Part shown: positions 63,871 through 64,000 of the stretch, in pieces
Layout of the letters: every line of letters begins with the position of its first letter
Position numbering within the stretch: position 1 is the stretch's first letter
Assembly: GCF_029911635.1 (NCBI RefSeq)
Contig: NZ_JARYTI010000020.1
Coordinates: 23,560-87,559, forward strand
Direction: 5' to 3'
DNA from: Sphingomonas sp. AR_OL41
Lineage (GTDB): Bacteria; Pseudomonadota; Alphaproteobacteria; Sphingomonadales; Sphingomonadaceae
DNA: 64,000 nt
Notes under the pieces: generated by a model
Database searches by the model: none
The model's input: the letters and a program-made list of their open reading frames with translations, nothing else
Told to the model about the DNA's origin: nothing
Made by a program: the position numbers and the translations under genes

Positions 63871-63982
63871 GCGACAGATGGGGTGATTGGGGCTCGCACC
63901 CCGAGTCGGAGAGGTGGCTGCTCCTCGCAGATGGTAGAACGTGGTCCGTATCGAGCGGCCACAACCATGAGGAGGAGCAACC

Positions 63983-64000
63983 ATGCGCTATTATGCCGGA
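63983..64000 (+). mobile_element. Start of an IS110-like transposase gene (cut by the window edge)
   Basis: The last 18 bases read MRYYAG, the start common among IS110-family transposases (MRYYAGLDVS is usual). AGGAGGAGCAACC precedes it. Only six residues are present, so the call rests on recall of the family N-terminus. The element's left end must lie within about 200 bases upstream, after the terminator at 63837-63870. Confidence 0.5.

Overview
The window looks like chromosomal DNA of a sphingomonad-type alphaproteobacterium (Sphingomonas or a close relative). The base composition is GC-rich. Haem starts from a C4-pathway 5-aminolevulinate synthase, division placement uses a MipZ-type ATPase, and there is a PgmG-like phosphohexomutase. 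Large TonB-dependent receptors sit beside MFS transporters and TetR regulators. No rRNA, tRNA or CRISPR array was seen.

Layout. 1-5080: a truncated gene, two small unknown genes, a PLP decarboxylase, an aldose epimerase-like protein and prfC. 5174-9637: a first uptake module (MFS, TonB receptor, divergent TetR gene with a clear dyad operator). 9806-16444: phaC, an AlaC/DapL-like aminotransferase, a DUF2061 protein, a MASE1-PAS-GGDEF cyclase, a thioesterase, and an HxlR regulator divergent from a small secreted protein. 16564-24194: the rsh alarmone enzyme, a cytochrome P450 interrupted by a one-base frameshift, and a Gtr-like sugar-transfer set (GtrB-like GT2, GtrA, GT-C membrane protein) with a methyltransferase. 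24211-32936: a second, larger uptake and catabolic cluster (SDR, TetR, MFS, secreted esterase, acyl-CoA ligase, TonB receptor). 33113-35102: an ECF sigma factor, its RskA-like anti-sigma factor and a fasciclin protein. 35103-37692: a hairpin-rich leader with a Pho-box-like site, then btaA, btaB and a DUF3429 gene, predicting betaine lipid synthesis. 37693-50384: housekeeping genes (hemA, murI, plsY, dprA, topA, panC, mipZ, a J-domain protein, a phosphohexomutase, an exonuclease).

50406-63772 is a signalling region. It holds a CHASE3 histidine kinase with two partner receiver proteins behind an FNR/FixK-type box, a membrane-tethered LuxR-type HTH protein, a FixL/FixJ-like pair whose third PAS domain keeps a histidine in the place of the FixL haem ligand, a receiver-like protein without an obvious phosphoacceptor, and two chemoreceptors. 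The last 18 bases begin an IS110-like transposase gene.

The most promising leads are btaAB with its Pho-like box and hairpins, the oxygen-linked signals (FNR-type boxes before the CHASE3 kinase and hemA, plus the FixL-like PAS), the ester uptake and degradation cluster, and the Gtr-like cassette. All functions are inferred from reading the sequence; no database search was run.
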